From contig JBMZHG010000019.1 of the NCBI GenBank assembly GCA_049616325.1, positions 1 to 37,978 on the forward strand: 37,978 nt of DNA. Direction: 5' to 3'. Both the position numbers and the translations under genes were made by a program. Source of the DNA: UBA11663 sp049616325 (GTDB taxonomy: Bacteria > Bacteroidota > Bacteroidia > Flavobacteriales_D > Sanyastnellaceae). This document shows, piece after piece, positions 37,254 through 37,978 of the stretch (its first letter is position 1; the number at the start of each line of letters is the position of its first letter). Below the pieces are notes generated by a model. It was not told the origin of the DNA. It saw nothing but the letters and a program-made list of their open reading frames with translations, and ran no database searches.

Positions 37254-37673
37254 ATGGAAATGTTTGAATCCCTGCAATTGGACGGCGGAGTCGCGCTTGG
37301 CGCTCTGTTCATCACGCTCATCGCCCTTGCGGGCAATTGGCGGCTGTTTGTGAAATGCAACCAACCCGGCTGGGCCGTTGCGGTGCCTGGTTACAACGTT
37401 GTTGTAGCGATGCGCATCATTGGACGGCCGTCATGGCATGCGCTCTATTTCCTGATTCCCGGATTCAACCTTTACTTCTTCTTTCGGACCATCCTTGAGT
37501 TGGCCAACACGTTTGGAAAGGAAAGCACCTTGGACTATGTGCTGGCGTGCGTGTTCAACGTGTTCTACATCCTGAACTTGGGATTGAGTGAAGAAGAAGG
37601 GTACCGGGGACCGGTTTACGGCGTAATCTCTTCAAAAGAAGACAGCCGCGCTTCAAACATGGCTGTGGCTTAA
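37254..37673 (+). CDS. DUF5684-like small membrane protein
   Basis: This 139-residue membrane protein resembles the DUF5684 family seen in Bacteroidota, sometimes as a leader domain of signal peptidase I. Features are GALFITLIALAGNWRLF, KCNQPGWAVAVPGYNVVVAMRIIGRPSWHALYF, and FLIPGFNLYFFFRTILELANTFGKES. The Pro/Trp/Gly-rich turn before the second helix is the most typical part. Four or so hydrophobic segments are present, and the C-terminus is short and polar. Function is unknown. A strong terminator follows 34 bases after the stop codon. Confidence 0.72.
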   Translation: MEMFESLQLDGGVALGALFITLIALAGNWRLFVKCNQPGWAVAVPGYNVVVAMRIIGRPSWHALYFLIPGFNLYFFFRTILELANTFGKESTLDYVLACVFNVFYILNLGLSEEEGYRGPVYGVISSKEDSRASNMAVA

Positions 37674-37707
37674 CGGCTGCCATTCCCTCGCACTCTTCTC
37701 AAGAATC

Positions 37708-37738
37708 AAAAAGGGGCGCCCAACGGCGCCCCTTTTTT
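37708..37738. terminator. Strong stem-loop terminator
   Basis: AAAAAGGGGCGCC and GGCGCCCCTTTTTT form a 13-bp stem with loop CAAC. It ends the DUF5684 gene. It could also serve a convergent transcript. Confidence 0.9.
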
Positions 37739-37978
37739 GTTGGTCTGTTGTTCTACAGTGGCGGTAGGTCGCTCTAAGACGGAAAGATAAGAAGGCGAAA
37801 CAATGCGACTCAATTACATTTCGTGCAGCGAGGCAATCGCAGCCATAATAGCGAGTCAGCATGGCATACACGTAGAAACTCAGTCCAGGCAACCATGTCA
37901 TTCTTCTTGAAGTCTAATCTCATTCTTGGCTATTAAGGAGGCAAAAGGGGAAGCAGGAAACAAAAAAAGCTTATCTTG
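37739..37978. other. Unassigned end of the window
   Basis: After the terminator at 37708-37738, about 240 bases remain in which I see no gene, tRNA, promoter box with a start codon, or repeat that I can support. The composition is a little richer in A+T than the coding parts (30 of 60 bases G or C in 37801-37860 by hand count). A minus-strand frame from 37901 runs back through the terminator and looks spurious. It may be the upstream region of a gene beyond the window. Confidence 0.5.

Noticed and set aside
37653..37901. Minus-strand 82-residue frame at the right end
   Set aside because: It runs back through the strong terminator and into the DUF5684 gene; no family resemblance or promoter with confidence.

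Overview
The window looks like a chromosomal segment from a G+C-rich member of the Bacteroidota, most likely a marine-type Flavobacteriales relative. The evidence is a secreted protein with a type IX secretion sorting domain, a DUF4290 gene placed directly before murA, Bacteroidota-style MurA, DnaJ and Mrp variants, promoters of the TTTG-N19-TAnnTTTG type, and little sign of Shine-Dalgarno sequences. I see no rRNA, CRISPR array or intact insertion sequence.

Layout. Bases 1-4100 carry hemJ, an acyl-CoA thioesterase, a family 9 glycosyltransferase, a TatD nuclease and type I asparaginase. Bases 4278-7042 hold tRNA-Ser(GGA) followed by a proton-channel operon: ExbB/TolQ, an unknown four-helix membrane protein, and two ExbD/TolR proteins. 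Bases 7107-11064 are a minus-strand run: a 2-hydroxyacid dehydrogenase, mgtE, tadA and a glycosyltransferase. Bases 11104-14918 run forward: trmB, an alkyltransferase-like protein, an Mrp ATPase, a NifU-type Fe-S scaffold, a ferredoxin reductase and a 2Fe-2S ferredoxin.

Bases 14934-21233 are a tightly packed six-gene minus-strand operon for nucleotide sugars of surface polysaccharide: a DegT aminotransferase, UDP-glucose dehydrogenase, a hexapeptide acetyltransferase, a UDP-HexNAc-type dehydrogenase, RmlB and a CpsB/YwqE-type PHP phosphatase. An outer-membrane-like protein and Kdo transferase (waaA) leave divergently from it. tRNA-Leu(TAA) follows, with a serine-recombinase remnant running into its 3' half. 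Beyond it lies a patch of about 1.7 kb that is richer in A+T, with a secreted cargo gene and small orphan genes. The rest is mostly housekeeping: a pentapeptide-repeat protein, a cyclophilin, tRNA-Gly(GCC), an AcpH-like protein, DUF4290-murA, a TlpA-like thioredoxin, grpE-dnaJ, an ABC-2 exporter pair, a Ppx/GppA phosphatase, an NtrC-type regulator without a DNA-binding domain, and a DUF5684 membrane protein.

The most notable structural signal is a promoter -7 element (TAnnTTTG or TAnnTTCG) that sits exactly 4 bases before the start codon of several genes. This predicts that those mRNAs are leaderless or nearly so. No wholly new defence or biosynthetic system is evident. The best candidates for undescribed function are the unknown membrane protein and long ExbD of the proton-channel operon, and the cargo at tRNA-Leu.
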